A stretch of DNA of 64,000 nt from Pieris napi (Eukaryota > Arthropoda > Insecta > Lepidoptera > Pieridae). The notes beneath the pieces were generated by a model. It had not been told where the DNA came from and did no database searches. It was given only the letters and a program-made list of their open reading frames with translations. How positions within the stretch are numbered: position 1 is the stretch's first letter; each line of letters opens with the position of its first letter. Shown here in pieces: positions 12,251-26,600 of this stretch. Made by a program: the position numbers and the translations under genes. The stretch lies in contig NC_062259.1 in NCBI RefSeq assembly GCF_905475465.1, positions 4,598,501-4,662,500 on the forward strand. The letters run 5' to 3'.

Positions 12251-13629
12251 TTTTTAAAAAAATCGTGCCAAAAAAGTTTTTACTTGTAAGTTAAAGTAAG
12301 TTGTAATTTTCAGTCAAATAAATGTATATCACTAATTAGAATATAAACATTATCATTTTAAGAAAAATAATAATGTTTATACACAATCTTGTAATCATGA
12401 ATGAAGTATTCTGTAATAAACAAGTCAAGATACAAATATTTCAAATATTTAAACACTCGAAAAGTATTTTTCTATGTAAGATAACTATTTCAAACAATGT
12501 CGAGTGATTTCGAAAATACAGAGTAAACACTTTAAAACAATTGTAAACGCTTTGACCATCACACGAAAACGTGGAAAATTACAAAGTCTTTGTAGGCCGA
12601 GTAATTTTAACACCAAATTAAACCTAGTGATTATTTGACCCAGACCCAGTATGATTTCCTTTCGGTGACTTCATTTTAATATTACAGAGGGTTTTGAATT
12701 TTGTTCATCCTAAACGAATAGTAAAATAAACGGGACCTATTTTTAATGGGTATTAATTTTATATTTTTATTTAGGTATATCTGTCTCTGAGGATACATCG
12801 TAAATAATGTTTCTCAGAAACTCTATCTAGAAAAAGTTATTCTGCTTTAAATTTTTTTTCAATAATGGAGTTTATGACAAAATGACGCAGGTGAAGACGC
12901 GTAGTACTTATATAAACCTTTATACTTTTTTCTGATTAATAATCCGTCTTATACGGATTCAAAGAAGGCTTTTAGAATAAGGTTCAGCAACGAGAGTTAG
13001 CGCTATCTCTGACCCCCGTACGTTTAAGATGACTGCTTTTTAATAATTGTAATATTGTTTTGTAGAAATTGTTTTGCCAAAAAGCATACGGAACATGTAT
13101 AAAAGGCACTTACCGCAGCCCATGGACACTAGTGGGTGCGGTGCCCCGTGCCGTCTTTTTTATAGTAGTATTGGATTTTGTCGTACGGAGGTCACAGTTT
13201 TACGAGTATATCTCGCCCTGACGCTCATAGGTATAAAATGTTTTTTTTTATATTAATTTTTTTCTAGATAATTAAACACTACACTACTACCTATTTCTTT
13301 TAAAAACTTTTTATATTACAGAAAACCCAAAAAGATGCCTCTTAACCTTATAAAATGTTATAGTACAAGCTATATTTTAAAAAAATGTCGAAAAAAAGGA
13401 AACTGCAACATAATTGGGGTTAAAATTTTGAGCGTAATTAGATATTGATAAAGCAGGAAAATTTTACTAACTCAAGCGTTGAGACTCTTGCGCCGTGCAT
13501 TACAGTCTAACTCAAAACTTAGTAGGCCGATAGAGACACTAGCGCCGCGATGTAAGCTATGTAGATCATATTTCGTAATCAATAGTTTGTAATGTGTAAC
13601 TATTGTCTTTATTAAGACTTTTTGTCTTT

Positions 13630-13840
13630 AATAATTAAAATAAAATAAATCATTGGCACTACACTACCAGTACCTACTAGGTCTGGGCCTAAGATTTCTA
13701 TATCTGTTTGATGATTATTTTCCAATCTTATAGGCAAGTAGGTGGTCAGCCTTCTGTGCCTGACACACGCCGTCGACTTTTTGGATCTAAGGCAAGCCGG
13801 TTTCCTCGCGATGTTTTCCTTCACCGTTCAAGCGAATGAA
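13630..13840 (-). repeat. SINE (family A), 5'-truncated, minus orientation
   Basis: Reading on the minus strand gives the body GTGAAGGAAAACATCGCGAG, GAAACCGGCTTGCCTTAGAT, GTCGACGGCGTGTGTCAGGC and AGGCCCAGACCTAGTAGG. It ends in an ATTTATTTTATTTT-type tail. The tRNA-like head is absent: the copy starts at TTCATTCGCTTGAACGG, as expected for incomplete reverse transcription. Confidence 0.8.
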
Positions 13841-14219
13841 CTTTAATAATTGATTACAGTTAAAATTTGGTGTTTGCGGCGTTTATAATACTCAAAGATT
13901 TCTTACGAATGATAATATATAGTTAATATAATTTGTAAACAATCTCTTTTGTCAATGACAATACCTAGCGGTCTATATACATTATACAAAGTGTATAAAT
14001 AAAAACATCGCGTTTACTATAACTTGACTATTTCCTATGTTAGAAGAGAATGCAAGGACATAAAAATATCTGCCTCATTTGTCTATAGCCCGTTATCTAT
14101 TGTTATATATTAACTTAAATTTTAATTACACATTTACACTGAATTACTTTGAAATTTATCCGTAAGAAAATTACATTATATTTTTTACTTCTTATATTTG
14201 GTATTTAATAGGTATTCGC

Positions 14220-14280
14220 AAGACTCTTGCTGCAAGACCAAGACTGGCTTAAGTATCGTCTTGGTCTTGCATTTGGGCAA
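14220..14280. repeat. Perfect 14 bp hairpin in a repeat-like block
   Basis: TGCAAGACCAAGAC (14231-14244) is matched exactly by GTCTTGGTCTTGCA (14258-14271), with a 13-base loop. The flanks CAAGACTCTTGC and GCATTTGGGCAACACTAG look like part of a dispersed element I have seen in lepidopteran sequence, but I cannot name it. Confidence 0.6.
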
Positions 14281-15184
14281 CACTAGTCATAGTCAGTCAA
14301 TAGTCTACTACAAGATCTGTAAACATAAAACAGTAAAATTACGTTATATGTACATGAAACGGTAGCTTTCAGAATCAAAGATTAGCGCTATGACCCCTGA
14401 AGAATTCATAACGTTTTTTAATATTCCCAAACTTACCCCAAGAGTCCGTCCGCAACTTTACATTTCCGATTTTCTGTATTGGAAAATAGTGAAGTCTATC
14501 ATCAGTTTGAAATAGTAGTTTTAGCCGGCAAATTATTGTTGTTTTTAGCAAAGCTTATCGCAAACAAGGAGACAGTAACTGACACTTTGTTTAATCCTGA
14601 GTACTTTTATTAATTAATGCAATGTATTGAAAACTTTCAAAACAAATTATTACGTATTTAATTCAAAGGCCATGACTATTCGAGCATATATTAGAATGTT
14701 CACGTCCTCGCAAGTTTATTTTGGCACAGACATTAAAACATGATGACGTATGTAATCATACCAATAATGCAAATGTTTTGGTATCTTTATCTTTTTGGCT
14801 CGGTAATATTGAACGACAATGTTTGCTTGTTCTTTCTTTTCATTAATACAGCGTGTAAATACTTTTTAACCTAATTCTAAGCAGACATTTAGACGAAAAT
14901 AGATAAGAAGAAATGAAAAAAAAAAAATATAAAATCTTTTGTAATATGTATGGAACTTGCCTTTAAGAACTAAATGTTAAGCCAGCGTTTTGCTACTACT
15001 ACAAGCCAAGAGCTCAACAGTAATTAAACTGTCTTGTCAAAAAATTTACAAAAATTGTCGTGAGTCTGTTCTAGGAAAAAAATACAAAATCCAGGACGGA
15101 TTGAATTTAGAGGGTAGGAAAAAACAGAGGAAGCAAATGCGATAACATAATAGAAGTGTCGCAGAAGCTGAACACCTATTTGCC

Positions 15185-15500
15185 TTATTCTTTAAAGTAA
15201 AGGAAAGAGACTCAGAAATCTAAGGCTAACCTTCAGAGGCCCCTATTATTTGTTAAAATCAAATCAACATATATATTTTTTATACACTCATGAACGTCGA
15301 AATGTATATTTATCACACTAAGATAAAGTGTAGCTATTACGTAAAGGCTCCTTATTCTTTGAATGAAACGGAATCAGGGAAGAGACTCAGAAATCTATGA
15401 CCAACCTTGAGAGGCACCGCTGGCTTTATTAAACTCAAATCAACAGGTGTATTTGTTTAGTTTTTTTTGTACACTCATGAACGTCGAAATGTATAAATTG
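15185..15500. repeat. Local direct duplication, ~175 bp period
   Basis: GAGACTCAGAAATCTA recurs at 15207 and 15382. Each copy is followed by CCAACCTTGAGAGGC-like sequence, AAATCAAATCAAC-like sequence, and then ACACTCATGAACGTCGAAAT. The two units differ by many substitutions. Their first part resembles a SINE tail, so a SINE-containing segment appears to have been tandemly duplicated long ago. Confidence 0.6.
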
Positions 15501-16304
15501 TTGCCAGAATACTTAACTAAATTATACCTTCATTTTGACTTAAAACGACTTAATCTTCACGATAGCGACTAATTCACAATAACATTTTGTGAATAACCAT
15601 TGTAAAGATTGGTTATATAAGTTATTTTTTCTCCAACAATTTTTTATTGGATCTCAAGGATCTAGTCTCAATCTGAATTGTACTTTTGCATTGCAGGATG
15701 TCCTTCGTTACCATCGCTGCAAGAAAATTGAGGCCAAGAGGGGCTTAATTCAATTTACTATAAATATACTACAATACATATTTACTTCAACGTGCATAAG
15801 GATGTATTTGTTAAATTGAAACAGGTTTTCTTTACATTTAGATGTCTCAAAATGTATAGAGCGCGTATTTTACAACAAACGTATGCAATAATAATATTCG
15901 TTAATTTATTTTTTTCTTTCACGACAGCGATTTAATGAAAGTCACTTGAATATGCTAAGTTTTAAGGATTGAAATCGTAAATCATCGTTACAAAGAGTAT
16001 TATTACTCTGAGTGTTATATAAACCTTTTTCGGGTTTATACCTGTGCATTTATTTTTATATTAATGTTGCTTAAAGTTCAATATTGTTTTTTTATTGCTT
16101 AGATTATTTAAATCTGGTTTGTCTGCTTTTAGCAATAACAACGTTACATCCTTGTTTTTTTTTTTCATGTTTTGTGATATTGTTTGTCTTGTTAATAGAG
16201 GGTTTATTATTAGATTCTATTAAAAAGGTTGATAAAACCACAGCGTATGAGTTAACCGACAGTGCCTTCCCCATAAAAAATACTTTCTTGTAGTCTATAT
16301 ATTA

Positions 16305-16510
16305 GTGGTGTCCTGTGATGTAGCGGATTCATGTTAGCCTATTTGTGGAGTGTGGATCCAAGTGGCCTGACCGTGCCCCTAAAGGTCCTTTCAAATCATG
16401 GCTGCATTTTTCATTTTAAGTGCATATTTATCCTCGCTGGTGCGGTGAAGGAAAACATCTAACATGGCATGTCTTACACTCAAAAGTCGACGACCTCTGT
16501 CCATCATAGC
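16305..16510 (+). repeat. Highly diverged SINE (family A-like)
   Basis: Shared blocks in the expected order include TGCCCCTAAAGGTCC, AAGTGCATATTTATC, GGTGAAGGAAAACATC, GGCATGTCTTACACTCAAAA and GTCGACGACC. Boundaries are uncertain. Confidence 0.5.
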
Positions 16511-19500
16511 GACAAACCTCTTTAAATAAATATTAAATAGGTAATTATTATTTAATCACACCATCACTAGTTTCAGAATAAATACTATCTCATTATTTTG
16601 ACAAAAACTAACCAAGTAGAACGCTTAGAAATATTTTAAATATATTTTTAATTTAATAAAGGTAAATGTTATTTAAATGTACGTCAAGTAATGTAGATTT
16701 AAATCATTAGCGTATGATTAAGTCATCAATTCATTATCATTCAGATCATTCTAGATCTAGAGGCTTTACATGGTTTTAAACTTTTAAACGATAAATACTT
16801 AATATATATTATAATACAACGTGTATGTCCATTCGACTTATATAGTCCACCCAATTCTGCTTTACCCCACAGACCACGTTTTCAATATTCTTATAACTTT
16901 ATAAGGATCAATTTAATTAAAAATTTACAAATGTAACGAAAATTTATTACATAACTGGACGTGTCACTCGCTCGAAACATCGATTCAAAATTCTATAATA
17001 AACACGTGTTTAAATGTTTAAATTTTAATCAAACATTACGTATTAAAACATAACGAAAAGTGTGTACTTCTTTGTACAAATCTCTTTTTGGTCCTTGTTT
17101 ATTTCCGTCTTAGAATATTCAGAAAAACATGACTAATATCTATAGATATTCATTATAAATGATATTTGAAATAAATTTTAGTCAATTCACACAAACGTTT
17201 ATGTAAATATGTAATTTGAATTCGTGTCTCAAATTACTATTTCACGTTTCCAACAAACAACTTCTAAGAAATATATAATGCCATTTTCCAAAATATATAT
17301 TTGTGCGATATTTCACACCACCGATGTAAACACGCAAAATCGTGATGGGTTTGGTCAAATATAAATTTGCTAAATTATTTATGTATTTTACATTTGACGT
17401 TAATATCTGTTTAAGAAATCTAAACACGGATGGGATGTGGGATATATATATAATATATATAAAATATTTGTCCTCACGACATAGTGTGAAATATAAAGTA
17501 GGTATATTTATTTTAAATAACAGAAGCGATAAAAGTATTTCTTTGAATTGCTATGTGTTAAAATATATTAGAGCGACTTATGGCCATGTGTAATACCTTT
17601 TCAGAATCCCTATGAAATGCGCCAAAACTTATAGTATATTTTTTTTTCACAGTAGGGTCCGAAGTAAACAAAAAGTTATGATTTGAATATTTTTTTTATC
17701 TTATAACTTAATATTATCTTCACTACACTTAATAAACAACTATAAATAGTATGTCTAACGCAAGAACTCATCAGTACCAATCTTGTGGATATTATGAAAA
17801 ATATACAGGATGTAGATATTTTCAAATTTTAATAAGAATTAGTAAAAACATCAATTTTCTTATAAAAACGTAAAATAAATTATAACTCTGCAGGCGTTGA
17901 GCTTAGAGACCTCCCGTAGAACAATTTTTTGCAGCTGATGACCTCATCTATCCCCTATTTGCGTTTGATCCACGACTTTTTGGCCACCGTGTATTTATTA
18001 TAAACCTTTCAGGTAGATGTCTCTCTTTCACACGAAAACTACACGGATTTATAGATATCAAACTGTACAATAAATATAGCAAATACATGAAGATAACACC
18101 ATAGCCTTTATAATGAGAAAAAAACACATATCACCCTTTGGTGGGCCATCTTGGCGTGTGCTGCAAATACAGTAAGAGTTACACGAATATAATGTATAGT
18201 TGTAATGTATCCATATATATTTTATGTGTAGAACACAACACACACAAGTAAACAATTCATTCATTTCCAAAATACACATAACAATACAAACAATTAATAC
18301 TTTTATCGCTTTTGTTATTTAGAATAAATAAACTTTATCTTCCACACTACGTCGTGAGGACAAATATTTTAAGAATCACGACGATACCAATCGAGGGCGC
18401 GGTTCTAGACCTAAAAAAGGGAAAATGGTTACTTGAAGTGCTAATCTTGCGCAGTTAGAAGCTAGTAGCTCATCTTTCTCCCTTAATTGTTACCCATGGT
18501 TTTACTTTTGACTCGAATCCAACTTCAGGAACTGTAACAACGCTTTTCGATGTCGAAGTTTGTCAAAGATCAGACAAAAATACTTTTTTTCTTTTAATGT
18601 TATCCGAACATCACACTCACTTACTCCGCTGCGAGTTTAAACTTGTCTCTGCCCAGCTGAAAGCCAGGAATTGTCTGAAATTTTACAATTATTGTTATTA
18701 ATTATCTACGTAAAATACAAATCAAATTTAGTGTGTGGAAAATAACACGCGTTTAGTACGTTTAGTACTAAGTTGATATAGAAATTGAAATTCCTTAGCG
18801 GTGTCCATGTGCGTAAAAAACCTATACATATGCTTTCACTCTTTATATACCACATTACCCACCAGATATTACACACGTCTATGGATTTTGACAGCAGCAA
18901 TCTTTAAGAGCAGTGTTGGCTTGAACGAGCGCCCCTCAAGCCTGATATGCTTATATTCTTATCACTTATTTATACGGAGAAGAGAAACGTAGTGTGAAAA
19001 TCCGATATGCCTATAAATCAGAGGATACAGAATTATAAAGTCATGTTTTTTTTATTATCAACGTCTTAAACGAGAGACTCCAAAATGAAAATTACATTTT
19101 TTATATTGGATCTCTAATTTATAAAGTATGCAAATACAGGGGATAAGGCTCCGAATATGATTTTGTCCCATTCGGTGTCGAGACTAGGAGGGTGCTGCTA
19201 TAAGGCTTTTTAATGAAATAGCGAAAAGGTTAGTCGACATCACAGGAGACCGCAGCTACTTCGGACAAAGATTTAGTCTAGCTATTCAATGGGGGAACGC
19301 TCCCAGTATCTGCGGAACCTTGCCTAAAGGCCTTGCCTTTTAATAATATATTTTAATTATTGTTTTTTTGTTATTAACATACCCACTTATAAAATATAGC
19401 AACTTGCTGTGGGACAGTATTTGGTTGTTTTCAAATTTACACAATACAAACAAAATCATTCCACTTCATAATATAAGTGTAGATGTAGAGATTAAATGTG

Positions 19501-20653
19501 AAGACTGCTTATATTGTTGGTGTCATTGCCATGTGAATTGTGTCGAGTGGGCGTTTAGCGATTCTATAACTCAATGAGACCAAAATAGCGACGAAATGAT
19601 TCGCTCTGAAATCATGATGATGATATAAAGCTATGTGCAAGATTAGTTTTAAAGAGTTATTAATATTAGTACTATAGAGCGAAAAATAATACCCAAGTTT
19701 ATGGTTTTGCTTGTCGTGGCCGTATACCCTTTATTTTCGATGTAAAATGTTCTTAAAAGCTATAAAGCCCTATCTGTGGACCTGTTTTATGATTCAAAAT
19801 ATGTTAGCTGCAAATAGATTATTTCGTTTCTATGACCGGTTTTGATTCAGGTTTAATTGTTTTAATGGGTAATAAATAATTTAAATAAGTTCTGATAAAG
19901 ATCATTAACAAGGGTATCTAAAACCTTGTCTTTGTTAGACGGAGGAAAGAATTTTAAGATTCGGTTATTGACATTCAACTTACGTTAAATAAATTTATAA
20001 TAGGGAGCTAATCATTATATAATATATCTTATCTTATATAAATAAAAATAAATCGCAAAATATGTTGCTAAGCGTAAAACTCGAAGACAATTCGGGTATT
20101 TCGAGTAATTTCTTATTTATTCACTCTCTTTTTTATTTATTCCTTATAATCTGACAAAGGTTTTTATGTAGCGACAAAATAGAAAAAAAAGGGAAAATTT
20201 AGTTTTACCGAACAATCCCTATTGGGTAACATAATAAAATGTTCCATTTGGTATGTAGCTACTAAAAAGGTTGGCTATATAAAAAATCATATTAAGGGGA
20301 AACGAAATTCGCGGGGGCAGCTATGTAGCAGTATGTTATTATCAGTAGCATATAAGTTTTCGTACCACGTAATTTTATAGAGATTTACCTGCTGAGATTC
20401 TTACTAACCTACTTTCTTATTCTTACTTTACAACCTTAACAACCTCCATAAACATTATTTGATGTTTTCACCCCGTTAATATCAAAGGAGAGAGAAAAGT
20501 AATGGATACATACCTCCTTATCAGATAAACAGGTTCAAATTATGGTGGTTTTTTAACTCTACTTGGTTAATTTTAGTATGAATATAGTATTTTTTTATGT
20601 AACTATAATTAATGGTGATTGGAATATGACCTAAAGTTGCTGATTTGTTGCAG

Positions 20654-23600
20654 GAGGCGGAAGAATGGTCCCGGAGACGCAGCGGCTCTAAAGTCAATCC
20701 GACGTTTGAGCCTGACTGCCTTCCTCAAAGGTAATTATAATAATCAGTCCAATGCACAGGATATAGGTCGGGAAAAGATATAAGAAACATTGTTAATGCA
20801 GCGAGAAAATAACTTCACTAGAGGTCAATAACTTTAATAGAATATGTATAATAAGCGACACCAAAAGTTCTCTTCAACACTTCGAAACTATCGTCCATTT
20901 TGTTTCTAAGGTTTTGTTTGTTAGGTTAGTTAAGTTTTGTCTATAAATTGATATCTAAATAATAATAAAAAGTTAAATTTTAGTTAGTCACTGATCTAAT
21001 ACTATATTAAACAACTGTGTTCGATGATACCAGTTTATCAAACACGGTTGGTTTATTTATTTAACCTGTATTAATTAGCATAAATTATATTTATTAAAGA
21101 ATCAAGGAAGGTACTCTGCTACTTCCAATAGTAATAGTGAAACCAATCCCGACGTCTTTCTATGCATTTTTCATGTAGTTATATTATGGCGCTGATGTTT
21201 CAACCTTGGGATCGCGCGGTAATATAACTAAGTTATATAATCAAAGTATGTACCATTGCTATCAATGCACTTTTGCCATCAGGTAGCTCATTGATCCCTT
21301 TACTAAAACCAATCGCACGGAAATCAATAAAATCTTTAAAGGCGCTTTCGACTGCCCCATCAGAGTTTTTTACATTGCAAGAAGTTATCCAAATTTCGAA
21401 AAAAATAGTAATCTGTTGGAGCAAGGTCCGGGGAGTAGGGTGGAGGTCTTAGACATTCCAATTAAAGCACCTCTAATTTGGTAGCAGTCTGTTGTGCAGT
21501 GTGTGGCCTAGCGTTGTCGTGAAGCAGCAGTGGCCTAGAGCAATTGCTCAATTGACCAGCATTGGTTGCTTAGCAGCTAGCTTTCCATCATGGTTTGCAG
21601 TTGCTGACAGTAGACATCTGCCGTAATCCGGCCAGATTTAAGAAAGTTATAGTGAACGACTCCGGCACTAGTTCACCAAACGCTCACAAGTAACTTTTTC
21701 GGAGTAATTTTTTTATAATATATTGCATTAATCCTTCGAGCCGTTTCTGTGGCACTGGTGCCACGGTGAACTCATACTCGTTAATAACGCGATATTTCAT
21801 GTTTTCCGTTTTTTAGAGTGACGCAAAGAAATAAATTAAAACGGGAAATTGAAATGTTTTCGAAATACAAATAGCTGTAAAAATTTAATTTGGAATTGCA
21901 AACCAAAGAGGAGATGTTTGAGGTCAAAGTGGCCATTTCGACAAAACGTAAATGTCATATGTAAGGACCAATATAAACGAGGACTTGTAAGTGCCAACCT
22001 CAAGAAACCAATAAAGATTTTATCTTAATATCGTATATGGCAAGCTTTGGACGTCATAACTTAATTACTTATTGTATCATTATTTATGGGCTATACCTGT
22101 CCAAAATCCCTACTTTGCTTGAGGTCGTGATATCGCTAATACTTTCAATAAATACTAAACAAATTCACTATACATGGTATTATATCCTAGATACAGTCTT
22201 AGTAAAAAAGTAATCTATAGCAATGAGTTCCTTTGACGCAAACCCTTCCTTGCAGTTTTATCGCGTTCTTTAGTTAAATCTTAAAGTCACATAAAATTTT
22301 TACATATAAATGATTATGGATCTTTACATAGGTAGGTGTCAGTTGCCTCGTGTAACGAGTTTACAAAAGAAAAGATAAGCTGTTTCTTTTGAATTTTTAA
22401 TTAGCACGTTTAGTATTCTGCCTGATTGTGTTTAATAAGAATTCCATTAACAATTGATTATTTTCAATTGTTCCATTTATAATGAATTTTAAAAGAAGAT
22501 AACATTTCAAATAATTTAAGGTTATCTTATACTCGGCAAGTACTAATTAGTAGATGATACACATGTGTAGATTTTTCTTTTTAAATAAATTCACGATATT
22601 TATAAAATAATAACAATTGACCGTCTAAGAAAACAACGAAGTCTGGGGCAAGACTAGTTGTAGTCCCACTGGTCTAAGTATTCGTTCAAAATCAGGTAGA
22701 CTAAGAAAACCCTCTGTTAGTAACACAAAAAACTGCATACAATCTTAAACATTTGTCATTTGTGAAGTAAATCATTCTAAAAGTTATTAAACATGTCCAT
22801 TCTAACCTCTATCACACAGAGACTTTATAGGTATAAAATTTGGAGTTGTTGATCTACATATGTAATGCTTTCTTTGACTAAAAATGTGTATCTCAGTAAG
22901 TAGGCTTGTACGAATGTTAACAGCAAATCAATCCAGTAAACTGCACAAGCCAAAATGCAAATTCAAGGTCTTTTCGTCGTACCGAGCGCGGTGTTTTACT
23001 AAATAAATCAATATGTTCCTTAGCGATACACCAACATGAACAAGTAAGTGCATAGGTGGTTTGACTTTAATAATTCAGTTATCAAAGTCGTGTTTGTGAT
23101 TAAACAATTATTGTGATTTCTGGCTAACCTAAAAGTTTATTGACAAACCCCCGGTGCTTGCGAGAACTTATATTTCTTTTTATAAGGTTTTGTATAATGA
23201 ATTTATTTTGTAAGTATTACACATAACAGTTGGGGTACGTACATTGTTATATTTTTAACTGAACTAACTTAAATATAGAATTTTTATTGTTGAGTAGACA
23301 TAACAGAAATATGTTTAAAATTATGGTTACGTTCCTACGGTACAATGCATTAGGTTATTAAAAACAACCCTATGAATGTTAAGGGTTTAAAGCTATGACT
23401 GTTTCGTGGTCATGTTATCTCTTTTAAAAGCTTCAGAGCGGATAAAGAATTCAATTTTATAGTTTATAAAACTTTATTACTACTGAATGTGTTATCAAAA
23501 TGTTCATGCGATTTGAGATCTTGTCACCACTTTCGTATAGGGCCAACAAAAATGTTCAATAAGGGGTATGTTTCAAGCAAACGAGAAGAAGTAAAGAATC

Positions 23601-26600
23601 GTGCTACGGTGTGAAAGACTCTGATATATATTGTCTGTTAATCTCGCAGTCACAGGAAAAAATCATGAATCTGTGTATTATATAAAACCTTTTTTCTCGA
23701 ATTAACAATTCAGTACATTGGATAATTAACTGACAAATTTATTCCAGCCTGTCCCCGGTCAAAGATGAGAAGAAAGGCTCAGATAAGGGCATATTCCTTG
23801 TCAACTTGAATGAGATGAACCAAGAAGTTGAAGAATATGAGCCATACGACAACCGAGTTGTTGATCATCCCACCACGTAAGTATACAATAATATACTTGG
23901 CAATGTTATACAGATAACCTTTTTAGGTCTAGGCCTCAAATTTCTGAATCTGTCTCATGATCAGTTGTCAATCTAATAGACAAGTAGGTGATCAGCCTCC
24001 TATGCCTGCCCGTTGCCTTTTTGGGACTAAGACAATGTTTTCCTTCACCGTAGAAAGAAAGTCCTTTAGTGTACAGCCGGGCATCAAACCTACGACCTCA
24101 GGGATGAGAGTCGCACGCTGAAGCCACTAGGCCAATACTGCTCTACAGATTGATGTGGCGGTCCAAATTAGTTTTTGCTAAGAGATCGGAGGGATGAACA
24201 AAATCTATTACACAAGTGTTTGTATGTCTTAATGAACAGAATACAGTTTAAACATAACACCGCATTCAAATTTGTTTTAATCAACCATTTAAGAATTATT
24301 TCATAAAAACATACATTATTTCAAAGTTAGGTCACGTTGACAAGAGTGATTAAGATGGTCGATTAAAAAAATGAATGCTGCGTAGAAGTAAGGATGTGTG
24401 TTTTCCTCAATATGACAGTTATATGATAAAAGAGCCTCGAAGATCCTTCCTCTTCCTGGACTATCAAACACAAGGAAACTGCTTTTATATTCTCACAACA
24501 TTTTATTACGTAGACGGCCTATGCAATGCGTATGTGCAACTTATAAATAACGTATTTCTATCATTTCCTATTACAAATTTCAAATCTGGCAGACTTCATA
24601 CAACTTCTACTCTTTGAATTTAAGATATTGATTGCAAAATTTGTTTACATGTGCTCTCCTTATTGAAGGAAACTAGCTTGTGCAAAAGGCACTTGTGATA
24701 GACCCAAAATTTACGACGATAAAATGGTCCTCTCCAGTAGTCTTCGGCTCAGTTGACTCTAAACCAGAAATCGGTTGTTGCGAAACTGGTTTGTCCTATT
24801 ATCTATTGCAAATAATGTATTTGAGCTTCTCATTACAGGAAAAGTTATATACAAACAAAACTAAACCAAAAATTTCATATTTATTATCTCCTTCTTCTTA
24901 AGGAATAATACAGCTATCTTAATGCTTGGAGTAACGCGGGTTCTTACTTCAATGTGATATGTAAACATAGAAAATAGGTTGAGATTCTTTGGTGGTCTTT
25001 CGTGAAACAAATGTTTTTCATCCCATTTATTTTATTATGGCAATAACAGCACAATGCAAATTCCTGAAGGTCCATGTTCCACGCTGGCCAAGCGGGTTGC
25101 GGATGCCAAATATTTTTATCATAATGTCGCAATTTATTCAAGTTTTTCTACAGTTAAAGAATATTTAAAATCTGCCTGTGAATCTTAAAATCTAAATATT
25201 TTTAAAATCTTTAAAATACATAGATTTTTAACCTACGTAACTTGATATTTTTTCCTGTACATAAATCACACACGGTTTAAAGTGTTCTATTTTAAATTCC
25301 CAACATGCCCTTACTGGGAAATTTTTGCAGAACATTGTTTTAAAAACATAGTATCATAAAACGTAGATATATGTGATTCATATGCGTATCAGGTTCTACC
25401 TATATACGGATGATTGCTCTATATAAAGTGATCCCGTAGAAGCCAAAGAGAAAAATAGATTTTTGGATCACATTATACACTTGTTGTACACAAGATGTAT
25501 TTAAATTGCATTTTTCATTTACAATATTGTGAAGAGACCAAACATCTATTTACCTTTGTTAATATTTTGTTGATTAGTAGTATTATATTAACAAAATAAC
25601 GCGGTTCAATCTCTAGCGCTTAAAAGTAAATTGTAATCTTTATAAAAAAAATTTAAAACTTCAATAAACGAACAATATTTTTTAAATAATCATTATTTTA
25701 CTTAATACTGTGAGAATCATATATCAGATAACTTTTATAAATTAATTTCGATAAGAATAGAGGTACAACATAACCTGTAGGAAATTGGTTGGATCAATAT
25801 TTCGGTATACATATTTTTTTTTAAATATATGTGAACCAGGAATTGCATTGAACAACAAAATTCCATCAAACGAGAGCTGATAAATGAAAAATATTTTTAG
25901 ATCTCGGTAATATTTAAGCGATCTTGCGCATTCTTTTTCAATTGACGCGTGACGACTCAAAATATTTTGTTCGTTAACGTTGTGCGTCAAGGAATGTTGC
26001 CCAATTATCTCATAAATGCAACCTTTACGTCACAATTTAATAGCAATACAAAATAGTACAGGAAATCACGCCAATTAATTGGTACGGATTGTGTCAGTTT
26101 ATGAAACTGTTTCTATAAATCAATCAATCGCGTATCGAATTTGATTCAATATAATACTACATACTGCATTTAGGTTACGCTTGAGAATATTTTTAGATAG
26201 ACTTTTCTATGGAAAATAACACTCGCAAAAAATAACACTCGAACATCGTGAAGGAAGCGGCATGCCTTAGAACCGTAGAAAAATTCGACACGTGTCAGGC
26301 ACAGAAGGCTGTTACATACCATTAAGAAAAATAAATGATCACCTTAAAGGCTGTAGCGCCACTGTTTCCTTTCATGAAATCATTTCTAATTAGTTATATT
26401 TACAGTAAATATACTAATATATAAAGTAATTTGTCAACCACATTTAGCAGCAGCAAGCCAACTATGTTATAACAGAACTAAAAATACTTATTTGAAGATT
26501 TTTTTTAAATATATAAGTTACAATATGTAGCGGTTGATTATATTTAAAACCGTTGGGTGTAGGGTGTCCCTATCTATGAAAAATATATTCTATTTGTGTT

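Larger units (their letters stand above)
14300..20653. other. Intergenic or 5' intronic DNA, no exon seen
   Basis: No supported coding exon is present. The missing first exon of the SLC36 gene at 20654 may lie here or further left, in which case this is partly intron. I note a local duplication at 15185-15500, a decayed SINE at 16305-16510 and a SINE-head scrap (GAGCAGTGTTGGCTTGAAC) at 18908. Confidence 0.4.
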
